The notes under the pieces: model-generated
The model's input: only the letters and a program-made list of their open reading frames with translations
Told to the model about the DNA's origin: nothing
Database searches by the model: none
DNA from: a bacterium
GTDB taxonomy: Bacteria > Krumholzibacteriota > Krumholzibacteriia > LZORAL124-64-63
Direction of reading: 5' to 3'
DNA: 64,000 bases
Assembly: GCA_016703265.1 (NCBI GenBank)
Contig: JADJCK010000003.1
Location: forward strand, 62,001 to 126,000
Translations under genes and position numbers: made by a program
In this document: positions 18,756-27,700 of the stretch, piece by piece
How positions within the stretch are numbered: position 1 is the first letter of the stretch
Layout of the letters: every line of letters starts with the position of its first letter

Positions 18756-18970
18756 TCCGCTTCGGCATTGGGACGGGCACCCCGGCGGTGTTGCCCACAC
18801 CCTGTACTCTGGCGATGGGACGGAGTCGACGACGAGCATCTGATGAGATGCACTGCGGATTGGATAGCGCAGCGGGCGGAACGCCTGGCACCTCGATATA
18901 CGAGTCGATACTCGAGCGCCGAAGACGCCTCCAGGAACGCGGGCCGCAGTAATGGATCTGCCCAGCTTGG

Positions 18971-19000
18971 AAAAAAAAGGCCCCCGCTCGCACGGGGGCC
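18971..19000 (-). terminator. Intrinsic terminator of the leftward glycosidase operon
   Basis: On the minus strand GGCCCCCG, a short loop and CGGGGGCC-type pairing (18979-19000) form a GC-rich stem. It is followed directly by eight T residues (A-run at 18971-18978 on the plus strand). It lies 17 nt after the stop codon of the glycosidase fusion gene. This is the clearest intrinsic terminator in the window. Confidence 0.88.
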
Positions 19001-19016
19001 CACACTCGATTTGCTG

Positions 19017-22000
19017 CTAGATCGCCAGGTGCAGGTACGTCCTGATCTCCCACTCGTTGCCCTTCTCCAGCCCTTCCGGATACTGCTCGTTCGGCAGCGG
19101 CACCGCCGCGCCCTCCGGCGCGTAGCGCACCGAATAGCGGTCCAGCGTGCGGTACATGGCGCGCACGCCAAGGCGGGTCTGCGGCAGGTCGAACCAGCGG
19201 GGCGAGCCCAGCGTGGTCGAGATGTCGGCCATCAGCTGCAGCGGGTAGGTCAGGTTGAAGTCGCGGTGGTAGTCGTAGGGGCCGAAGTCGTTCACCTTCA
19301 CGTAGCCCGCCATCACGATCGCGGGCCAGGTGATGCGCGTGTCGGCACCGAAGCGGTGCAGCAGGCGCGTGTCGTCGCCGTTCGGCTCGGCGTTGCCCAC
19401 GTAGACGTGGCTGACGGCGCGGGCCGAGTCGCTCACGCGGTTGACGACGCGGCACTTCAGCTCCCACAGGTCGCGCTCCGGCGAGGCGCCCGCGAAGCCG
19501 TAGACCTGGCCGTCGGCCGCCACGAACAGGGCGCCGTCGGCCGAGGTGTGGTGGCGGCGCACCGAAAGGCCGATGCTCGCCGCCAGGTCCGCGTCCTCGC
19601 GCTGGTCGCTGTCCCAGGCCCACATCCAGGTGGCGGGCGTCGGGTCGTAGGTCAGCATGAGCTCGCCGGCGGTCGTCTCGCGGTTGCCGCGCACGGCGAA
19701 CGGGTCGTCGATCACGTTGCGCACGCGACCGGCGGTGCCGGCCAGGTACTCGCCGTTGGGCATGGGGCCGACGATCGGCTTCTGCCAGAGCAGGTTCGGG
19801 CCGATCTGCCAGTTGCCCATCGTGTAGGCCGCGCCGGTCAGCGCATTGACCTGGTTGCCCGAGCCGCTGTCCTTCAGCTCCCAGCCGGTGAAGGTCGGGA
19901 TCGCCGTCGGGCCGCCGTCGGCAACCAGGCCCATCCAGCCGCCCTGGCCGTACCAGTTCCAGCGGCCCTGCTGCCAGGTGAGCTTGCCCTTGAAGCCGAA
20001 GGTATCCTCGTGCTTCACCGTGTCCTGGCGCACATCCGTCGGGTCGAGGACGACCTGGGCATCCACGAGATCCTCATCCACGATCTGGAACGTGTCGCCC
20101 ACGCGCGGCCGGCCCGACCACAGGGCACCGGCCTCGAGGTTGAACGGTCCCACGCGGCGAACCATCTGCAGTGACGCCTTGCGGGTCGTGCGCACGGGGA
20201 TGGCCGACGAGCTGACGACCTGGTTCTGCTGCGCGAAGTCCTCGTGGAACACCGCGGTCCACTGCGCGCCCGCGAACGCACGCTGGTACTTGACCAGGAT
20301 GGCCGGGTTCGCGCCCCACCACAGCTGCGGTCCGAAGGCCACCTTCAGGCCGGTCAGCTGGCGCTTGCCGGTGATCTCGAAGCCGACCGGCGCCTCGCCG
20401 TTGTAGATGTCGATGTTCTCGCCGTAGTAGGCGTCGCGGTACAGGCCGAAGAAGTCGCCCTCGTACTGCCAGTGCAGGTGACCGGTGCGGTAGAAGCCGT
20501 CGAGCATGAACCAGCGGTCATCCCAGCTGATGGACGACTGGTACACCTTCACGCGCTCGTTCGAGTCCATCCGGAACGACGTGCCGTCGGCATTCTGCAC
20601 CTGCTGCGGCCGGCCGCGGTTCTCGTAGAAAATCTCGTCGATGGGATTCAGGGGCACGTGGCCCAGGATGTTCAGCGACAGCCGCCCGGTGATGTTGTCC
20701 GAGGGCATGGCCTCGAAGTCGGTGTAGAACGACTGCATGTGGTCGAAGCCCTGGAAGGCCGGATACGAGCTGCCCGGCTGGTCGTTCTCCGGCGTCGACG
20801 TGTTCTTCGCGCCCGTGGCGTAGGTCTCGAACTCCATGCGCAGGCCGGCCAGGCGCACCTTGCTCAGGGCGTCGGTGCGCAGGGCGGCCGCGTCGCCACG
20901 CGCCTCGAGCACCGAAGCCCCGGCATGGATCCCCGCGAAGTGCCGGCGGATGGCCGCCACGTCGGTGTCCTTGCCGTACGGATCCAGCATGTAGGCGTCG
21001 CGCAACGCGTAGTAGGCCGCGCGAGGGTAGATGTCATAGAGGCCGTTGGCGTCGGGCTGCCCCTTGGCGGTGATGCCCCACCACTCCTCGTTCATGTTGT
21101 TCTCGCCGTCGCGGAAGTCCTCGGCGTAGCCGCCGTTGGGCCACGAGGCGTTCGTGTCGTGGATGTTCAGCCGGCTTTCCTGCATGAACTTCCACCAGCC
21201 GTCGCTCCACTGGAAGGTCAGGCCGCCGGCGGCGTTGCCCACCCTGCCCTTGCCGGCCGACTGCTCGTAGATCTCCTGCCACTGGCCCAGCAGGTAGCGG
21301 GCCTGCATGGCCTGGTCCTCGCGGTTGGTGCGCGCATTGAAGGCGTCCGAGCCGAACTCGGTGAAGATCACCGGCACGCCCAGCTTGTCTTTCACGACCT
21401 GGAAGAAGTCGCGCGCCGAGATGCCGCGGTACACGTTCGAGCCCATGACGTCCATCTCACGGCAGTGCTTTGCGATCAGGTCGATGTACTGCAGGTCGCC
21501 GTTGGCGATCGCCACCAGGTGCTTCGGGTCGCGCTGCTTGATGTCGCGGATGATCTCGCCGAACAGCGAGTAGAGGTACTCGGCGCGGGCGGCGTGGCGC
21601 TCGCCCTCGGGCAGCGCCTCGGTCTCGGCCGACTTCCAGGTCAGGCCGTAGTTGTTCTCGTTGCCCAGCAGCCACATCAGCACGCCCGGCGTGTTCTTGT
21701 ACTCCTCCACCAGGGCAGCCAGATCGCTCTTCAGCATCGAGCGCACGCGCGGGTCGCTGTAGTCGGTGTTCGGGAGCCAGGCGCCGTCGATGGTCAGGCC
21801 GTAGCGGCCCACCGTGTGGTTGAGCACGGTGAAGATGCCGTACTTCTCGTAGATGTGCTGCACCCAGCGCGGCGGCACGCCCACATACTGGCGGATCGTG
21901 TTGACGCCCATCGCCTGCAGCAGCGGCATTTCGCGCGCCAGCACGTCGGCGATCACGTTGTCCGGCTGCACCCACAGGCTGTAGTTGTAGTTCTGGCCGA

Positions 22001-22208
22001 TGGGCACGTAGTCCCAGTTCATGCCCAACACCATGAAGTCGTGGCCGTCGACCTGCAGGCGCGAGCCGCCGGCGTCGGTCATCACTTCCAGTTTCGGCAG
22101 CGGAGCGGTCGGGGCGGCCGCGGCGGCGGCGATGCCGGCCATGGCCAGCATGAGGATCCCCGCCAGGACGGCCAGGCGGCGGACGGACCGGTCAGTCATC
22201 GAATGCAC
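19017..22208 (-). CDS. Clan GH-A glycosidase fused to a probable outer-membrane beta-barrel
   Basis: About 1063 residues. The GTG start at 22208 is preferred because GAGGAG lies 6 nt upstream; an ATG at 22199 is possible. A signal peptide ends near PTAPLPK. Residues about 45-420 are a TIM-barrel glycosidase of the GH2-C/GH72-like type: VNTIRQYVG, the acid/base Glu184 in LLGNENN, and the nucleophile Glu284 in IFTEFGSD. From about residue 500 to the end the sequence turns into repeated amphipathic strands with aromatic belts (RWFMLDGFYRTGHLHWQYEG, NWYGQGGWMGLVAD) and closes in IRTYLHLAI, like an outer-membrane barrel. The start overlaps the GH1 stop by 17 nt and an intrinsic terminator follows. 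Likely a surface-anchored beta-glucan hydrolase or transglycosylase. The glycosidase call is strong, the barrel call is by eye. Confidence 0.78.
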   Translation of the reverse strand: MHSMTDRSVRRLAVLAGILMLAMAGIAAAAAAPTAPLPKLEVMTDAGGSRLQVDGHDFMVLGMNWDYVPIGQNYNYSLWVQPDNVIADVLAREMPLLQAMGVNTIRQYVGVPPRWVQHIYEKYGIFTVLNHTVGRYGLTIDGAWLPNTDYSDPRVRSMLKSDLAALVEEYKNTPGVLMWLLGNENNYGLTWKSAETEALPEGERHAARAEYLYSLFGEIIRDIKQRDPKHLVAIANGDLQYIDLIAKHCREMDVMGSNVYRGISARDFFQVVKDKLGVPVIFTEFGSDAFNARTNREDQAMQARYLLGQWQEIYEQSAGKGRVGNAAGGLTFQWSDGWWKFMQESRLNIHDTNASWPNGGYAEDFRDGENNMNEEWWGITAKGQPDANGLYDIYPRAAYYALRDAYMLDPYGKDTDVAAIRRHFAGIHAGASVLEARGDAAALRTDALSKVRLAGLRMEFETYATGAKNTSTPENDQPGSSYPAFQGFDHMQSFYTDFEAMPSDNITGRLSLNILGHVPLNPIDEIFYENRGRPQQVQNADGTSFRMDSNERVKVYQSSISWDDRWFMLDGFYRTGHLHWQYEGDFFGLYRDAYYGENIDIYNGEAPVGFEITGKRQLTGLKVAFGPQLWWGANPAILVKYQRAFAGAQWTAVFHEDFAQQNQVVSSSAIPVRTTRKASLQMVRRVGPFNLEAGALWSGRPRVGDTFQIVDEDLVDAQVVLDPTDVRQDTVKHEDTFGFKGKLTWQQGRWNWYGQGGWMGLVADGGPTAIPTFTGWELKDSGSGNQVNALTGAAYTMGNWQIGPNLLWQKPIVGPMPNGEYLAGTAGRVRNVIDDPFAVRGNRETTAGELMLTYDPTPATWMWAWDSDQREDADLAASIGLSVRRHHTSADGALFVAADGQVYGFAGASPERDLWELKCRVVNRVSDSARAVSHVYVGNAEPNGDDTRLLHRFGADTRITWPAIVMAGYVKVNDFGPYDYHRDFNLTYPLQLMADISTTLGSPRWFDLPQTRLGVRAMYRTLDRYSVRYAPEGAAVPLPNEQYPEGLEKGNEWEIRTYLHLAI

Positions 22209-23595
22209 GGGAATCTCCTCGGCTGGTGGCCTTCTGGGCATCGTGAACGGCGTTGGCCGCCACGACCTCGCGATACCAGTCTGCGCTGTCCTTCGGCACG
22301 CGTCGACCATCCAGCGGGTCGACCGCAAACAAACCGAACTTCTTCCGGAAACCGTAACCCCACTCGAAATTGTCCAGCAGCGACCACAGGAAGTACCCCT
22401 GCAAGGGCACGCCCTCGTCGATGGCGGCCCGCGCCGCCAGCAGGTGGCTGCGCAGGTAGTCGATACGGCGCACGTCGCGGATGCGCCCGTCCGGACCCTG
22501 CGGGTCCTCGTACGCGGCGCCGTTCTCGGTGATGTAGATCCGCTTCGGCGCGTAGTCGCGCCAGATGCGGCCCAGCGTCACCCGCAGGCCGTCGCCGTAC
22601 ACTTCCCAGCCCATGTCGGTGGCGGCGACGCCGGGCGCCGGCGGCAGCGAGACGGGCTTGCCGTCGGGACCGGCCTGCATGATGGCGCGGCTGTAGTAGT
22701 TCACGCCCAGGAAATCGAGCGGCGCGCTGATGGCTTCCAGGTCGCCCGGCTCCACGAACGGCAACCCGCCGGCCGGCAGTTGCCCGCGGGCCACGCGATC
22801 GGCCACGGCGTCGGCCGGGTACGCGCCCCGGAACAGCGGGTCCAGGTACCAGCGGTTGAAGAAGCCGTCGAACCAGCGGGCGGCGTCCACGTCGGCCGGG
22901 CTCCCGCTGGCCGGGTAGGCCGGGCTGTGGATGAGGACGATGCCGACTTCGGCGTTCGGAACCTCGGCCCGGATGGCCGCCGTGGCCCAGCCGTGCGACA
23001 GCAGCAGGTGGTGGGCGGCCCGCAGGCCGGTGGCCGGCTCGCACAGGCCCGGCGCATGGTGCCCTTCCTCGTAACCGAGTACCGCCGCGCACCACGGCTC
23101 GTTGTGCGTGGTCCAGCGGCGCACGCGGTCGCCCAGCCGCGCGGTCACGACCGCCGCATAGTCGGCAAAGGCCCGCGCCGTGTCGCGTTCGGCCCAGCCG
23201 CCGGCATCGCCAAGGGCCTGCGGCAGGTCCCAATGATATAGAGTCGGAAAGGGCTCGAGGCCCGCCTCGAGCATCCCGTCGACCAGGGCGTCGTAGAAAT
23301 CGAGCCCGGCCAGGTTCAGCGGCCCGCGCCCGGCGGGGAAAATCCGGGGCCAGGCGATGGAAAACCGGTACCCGGTCAGCCCCAGGCCGCGCATGAGCGC
23401 GATATCCTCGCGCCAGCGATGGAAATGGTCGCAGGTCACGTCGGGCGTCGAGCCGTCGGCAATCCGTCCAGGCTGGGCGGCGAACCGGTCCCAGATCGAC
23501 TCACCGCGGCCGCCCTCGTACCGGCCGCCTTCGGTCTGCTGGGCGCTGGTGGCGACCCCCCACACGAAACCGGCGGGGAATGGGGTCTGGTTCAT
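22192..23595 (-). CDS. GH1 beta-glucosidase
   Basis: 467 residues, the usual length for a single-domain cytosolic GH1 enzyme, with no signal peptide. The N-terminus FPAGFVWGVATSAQQTEGG is the GH1 signature. The acid/base is Glu166 in THNEP and the nucleophile Glu357 in ITENGAAYED, and WSLLDNFEWGYG near the end supplies the conserved aglycone/glucose-binding residues. It is first gene of a two-gene leftward operon with the glycosidase-barrel fusion, and divergent from the phosphorylase operon. It should release glucose from imported beta-gluco-oligosaccharides. The ribosome-binding site is weak. The operator at 23620-23642 lies 25 nt upstream of the start codon, so this operon should also be controlled by it. 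Confidence 0.95.
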   Translation of the reverse strand: MNQTPFPAGFVWGVATSAQQTEGGRYEGGRGESIWDRFAAQPGRIADGSTPDVTCDHFHRWREDIALMRGLGLTGYRFSIAWPRIFPAGRGPLNLAGLDFYDALVDGMLEAGLEPFPTLYHWDLPQALGDAGGWAERDTARAFADYAAVVTARLGDRVRRWTTHNEPWCAAVLGYEEGHHAPGLCEPATGLRAAHHLLLSHGWATAAIRAEVPNAEVGIVLIHSPAYPASGSPADVDAARWFDGFFNRWYLDPLFRGAYPADAVADRVARGQLPAGGLPFVEPGDLEAISAPLDFLGVNYYSRAIMQAGPDGKPVSLPPAPGVAATDMGWEVYGDGLRVTLGRIWRDYAPKRIYITENGAAYEDPQGPDGRIRDVRRIDYLRSHLLAARAAIDEGVPLQGYFLWSLLDNFEWGYGFRKKFGLFAVDPLDGRRVPKDSADWYREVVAANAVHDAQKATSRGDSRAFDD

Positions 23596-23619
23596 GACCG
23601 TCCGATCCGCAAAAATAAC

Positions 23620-23642
23620 CTTTGTTCGGACGCCGAACATAG
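23620..23642. promoter_or_regulatory. Operator: 23-bp inverted repeat between divergent glucan operons
   Basis: CTTTGTTCGG (23620-23629), spacer ACG, CCGAACATAG (23633-23642). The inner 7-3-7 part is a perfect inverted repeat. The half-sites match those at 2599-2621 in sequence and spacing. It lies between the divergent GH1 and secreted-protein genes and overlaps the putative -35 and spacer of the rightward promoter, so a bound repressor would control both operons. Confidence 0.7.
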
Positions 23643-23650
23643 TGTATGAT
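23622..23650 (+). promoter_or_regulatory. Promoter of the rightward glucan operon
   Basis: TTGTTC (23622-23627) as -35 and TATGAT (23645-23650) as -10, with a 17-nt spacer. The -10 matches consensus at five of six positions. The -35 and most of the spacer are covered by the inverted-repeat operator. Confidence 0.55.
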
Positions 23651-23716
23651 CTTTGCGGTCCTGTCAAGGGTTCTGTCCGCCCAGGCGCTGCCAACTACCG
23701 GAAGAGAGGTCACACC

Positions 23717-24691
23717 ATGCGTCGTCCCGTCCTGATGGTCACCGCGATCGCCGCGCTGATCGGTTTGCTGCCCACCGCCGGCCTTGCGCTGGTCCCCTAC
23801 AGCCAGAATTTCGAGTCGCTGAACCAGGTCAGTGCCACCGCCCTGTCCGACAACGGCTGGCTGGTGTATGGCAACGTGTTCAGCCCGCTGAACGTCTATC
23901 TCTACGGCTACGGCCCGTTCCCCGCGCCCAACGGCAGCGGCGCCTTCAGCGCCATCGACCTGAACCAGGGCGGCATCGACCAGGGCGCCCAGCAGCTGTC
24001 GGTCTACAGCGACTACAACAACATCGACCACGCCGTCGGCAACCTGATCGAGTCGAACGTCTACCGCGAGCAGTTCGTGGTGGCCGGCGACGTCGGCAGC
24101 ACCTGGGTCTTCGCCTTCGACGCCAAGCGCGGCAACCTGGCCGGCGACTCCACCGCCAAGGCGTTCATCAAGACGCTGAACCCGGCGGCCGGCTACGCGC
24201 TGACCAACTTCGTCTCGGTCGACCTGACGACGAGCCCCGACACCTGGATGAACTACTCGCTGTCGCTCGTCATCACCCCGAGCCTGGTCGGCCAGATCTT
24301 CCAGATCGGCTTCCTGAACACCGCCACCTTCTACGAGCCGTCGGCGATGTTCTACGACAATGTCGACCTTCACCTCGACAACACCTCGGGCGTGCCCACC
24401 GCCTCGGTGGCGCAGGGCGCCGAGCTGCGCCAGAACTTCCCGAACCCGTTCAACCCGGCCACGCGCATCGAATTCGCGCTCGAGCGCGCGTCGAATGTCG
24501 AGGTCGCCGTGTTCGACCTGGCCGGCCGTCGCCTGACCGTGCTGCGCCAGGGCGCGCTGGACGCGGGCGAGCACTTCGTGATGTGGGACGGCCGTGCCGA
24601 CGACGGCACGCCGGTGCCGGCCGGCCAGTACCGCTACGTACTGACCACCGACACCGCCCGCATCGCCCGCAGCATGGTGCTGGTGAAGTAG
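23717..24691 (+). CDS. Secreted protein with PNPFNP sorting-type domain, first gene of the glucan operon
   Basis: 324 residues, starting at ATG 23717 after GAGAGG. A signal peptide runs to about LALVPYSQ. The body (residues about 30-230) is a beta-sandwich-like domain: it opens with PYSQNFESLNQ and closes in MFYDNVDLHLDN, the pattern of jellyroll binding modules attached to glycoside hydrolases. The C-terminal 85 residues begin FPNPFNPATR and are the FlgD-like domain. No catalytic residues are recognisable. As the first gene of an operon with a phosphorylase, GH16, sugar symporter and GH17, it is probably a secreted glucan-binding protein (inference). Stop to next start is only 9 nt. Confidence 0.72.
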   Translation: MRRPVLMVTAIAALIGLLPTAGLALVPYSQNFESLNQVSATALSDNGWLVYGNVFSPLNVYLYGYGPFPAPNGSGAFSAIDLNQGGIDQGAQQLSVYSDYNNIDHAVGNLIESNVYREQFVVAGDVGSTWVFAFDAKRGNLAGDSTAKAFIKTLNPAAGYALTNFVSVDLTTSPDTWMNYSLSLVITPSLVGQIFQIGFLNTATFYEPSAMFYDNVDLHLDNTSGVPTASVAQGAELRQNFPNPFNPATRIEFALERASNVEVAVFDLAGRRLTVLRQGALDAGEHFVMWDGRADDGTPVPAGQYRYVLTTDTARIARSMVLVK

Positions 24692-24700
24692 GCTACTGGA

Positions 24701-27700
24701 ATGAAGGGCAGACTGGCGCCGAACCCCGCCAAAGCCGGAACGAGGGCCCCGCAGATCGGGGCCCTCACCGGCTCATTCGTCGTCCTCGACGGCGAGGAAA
24801 GCACCCGCATCGCGGGGTACCACCACCTGCCCGCGTTCCTGATGACGCTGGCCAGTGATACCGACCTGTGGATGTTCGTCACTTCGGGCGGCGGGCTCAC
24901 CGCCGGGCGCATCGATGCCGACGGCGCGCTGTTCCCCTACCTGACGGTCGACCAGCTGCACGACGCACACCACCACACCGGCCCGGTCACGCTCATTCGC
25001 ATCGAGCAGCCCGGGGCCGAGCCGCTCCTGTGGGAACCGTTCGCCGCCGGCGGAGACGACGACCCGGCCGTCGAGCGCTTCCTCACCAAGAACGCCGTCG
25101 GCAGCCGCCTGACGTTCACTGAGATCGACCACGACCTCGAACTCAGCTTCCGCTACAGCTGGGCCGCCGCCGACGACTTCGGCTGGGTGCGCACAGCCGT
25201 TCTCGAGAACCTGGGTTCCACCGCCGCGCGCGTGACCGTGCTGGACGGCCTGCGCAACGTGCTGCCCCACGGGGCGCCGCTCGCGCTGCACCAGCGCTCG
25301 AGCAATCTCGTCGACGCCTACAAGCGCAGCGAGGTCGACGCCGGCACCGGGCTGGGCATCTTCTGCCTCACCGCCGGCATCACCGATCGCGCCGAGGCGC
25401 TGGAATCGCTGCGGGCCAATACCGTCTGGTGCTGCGGCCCGGAATCGTTCCGCGTGCACCTGTCGGCCGCCGCCGTCACCGCCTTCCGCCAGGGCCGCCT
25501 GCCGGCCCAGGACGCGGTCCTGTGCGGCGCGCGCGGCAACTACCTGGTCAGCTTCGACGCCGAGCTGGCGTCCGGCACGGCGCAAACCTGGCGGCTGGTC
25601 GGCGACACCGGTCGCGACCACGTGCAGGTGGCGGCGCTGCGCGACCGGCTGCGGCGCGCGCCCGAAGGCGCATCCGAACTTGGCGCATCCGAACTTGGCG
25701 ACACGCTGGAAGCGGCCATCGCCGCGGGGCGCGAGAACCTGCGCCGCAACGTGGGCAGCGCCGACGGCATCCAGCTGACCGCGCGCCGCGAGGCGTGGAC
25801 GCACCACTTCGCCAACGTACTGTTCAACAACATGCGCGGCGGCGTGTTCTGGCGGAGCCACGAGGTGCCCGTCGACGACTTCGTCCGCTTCCTCGACGTG
25901 CGCCAGGCGGCCGTGGCCGCACGCCACCGCGAACTGCTCGTGGCCCTGCCGACGACTCTCACGGCACCCGAACTGCGCAAGGCCGCATTGGCCACCGGCG
26001 ACGCCGACTTCGTCCGTCTCTGCCACGAGTACCTGCCGCTCTACTTCGGGCGGCGCCACGGCGACCCGAGCCGCCCCTGGAACCGCTTCTCGATCCGTAC
26101 GCGCGGCGCCGGCGGCGAGCGCGAACTGAACTACGAAGGCAACTGGCGCGACATCTTCCAGAACTGGGAGGCGCTGTCCGCCTCGTTCCCCGGCTTCCTG
26201 CCGGGCCTGGTCGCCAAGTTCGTCAACGCCTCGACGGTGGACGGCTTCAACCCCTACCGCATCACGCGCGACGGGGTGGACTGGGAAACGGCCGCTCCCG
26301 ACGATCCCTGGAGCAACATCGGCTACTGGGGCGACCACCAGCTGGTCTACCTGCTGAAGCTGCTCGAGGCGCTCGACCGCGTGGACCCGGGCACGCTCAC
26401 GGGCATGCTGGGCGAAGCCGTCTTCAGCTATGCCGAGGTGCCGTACCGGCTGCGTCCGTACGCCGAGATCGTGGCCGACCCGCGCGACACCATCGTCTTC
26501 GACAACGAACTGGACCAGCGCATCGCCGCCCGCGTGGCGGCCAAAGGCACCGACGGCAAGCTGCTGACCGACGGCAACGGCGGCGTGTACCACGCCAACC
26601 TGGCCGAGAAGCTGCTGGTGCCGGTGCTCTCCAAGCTGTCGAACCTGGTGCCGGAAGCCGGCATCTGGATGAACACGCAGCGCCCCGAGTGGAACGACGC
26701 CAACAACGCCCTCGGCGGCGGCGCCGTCTCGATGGTCACGTTGTGCTACCTGCGCCGCTACCTGGCCTTCCTGGGCGGCCTGTTCGAGCGCAGCGACTGC
26801 GCCGTATTGCCGCTGTCGACCGAGGTCGCGGAATGGTTCCGCGGCGTCGACGGCATCCTTGTCGAGGAACTCGAAGCGCTGGCCGCGACCCCGATGGCCG
26901 ACGTTGACCGTCGGCGCCTGCTCGACCGCCTGGGCACGGCGTTCGGCGCCTACCGCGCGGCCGTCTACGCCGGCGGCTTCTCGGGCACCACCGAGGTGCC
27001 TGTGGCCCACCTCGCGGCCATGTGCCGCACGGCGCTGCGCCACGTGGACCACGGCATCGCCGCCAACCGGCGCGACGACGGCCTCTACCACGCCTACAAC
27101 CTGCTCGATCTCGACGGCGACAGTGCGCGCATCGGGCGCCTGCCGGAAATGCTCGAGGGCCAGGTTGCCGTGCTCAGCGCCGGCGTGCTGGACCCGTCCG
27201 AGAGCCTCGGCATCCTCGATCGCCTGTTCGACAGTACGCTCTACCGCGCCGACCAGCACAGCTTCCTGCTCTATCCCGCGCGGGAACTGCCCGGCTATCT
27301 CGCGCGCAACGCCGTGCCTGAGGCCCAGGCCATGGGCATCGGCCTGGTGCGCGACCTGCTGGCGGCCGGCGACACGTTGCTGCTCGACCGCGATGCCGAT
27401 GGCGTCCTGCGCTTCTGCGGCTGCCTGGGCAATGCCCGCGACGTGGACGCAACGCTGGACGCGCTGGCCGGCCAGCGTCGCTGGTCCGCGGCCGTCGCCG
27501 CCGACCGCGCCGCCGTCCACGAGCTGTTCGAGTCGGTGTTCCGCCACAAGGCCTACACCGGCCGCTCGGGCGCCATGTACGGCTACGAGGGCCTGGGCTG
27601 CATCTACTGGCACATGGTGGCCAAGCTGCTGGTGGCGACACAGGAAGTGATCCTGCGCGCCGAGCGCCAGGGTGTGAGACCCGCCATCCAGGCCGACCTG

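Noticed and set aside
18756..18970. Possible small RNA or gene between ClC and the glycosidase terminator
   Set aside because: About 215 bp with only short hairpins such as CATCTGATGAGATG; no start, terminator or coding signature on either strand beyond the known terminator.
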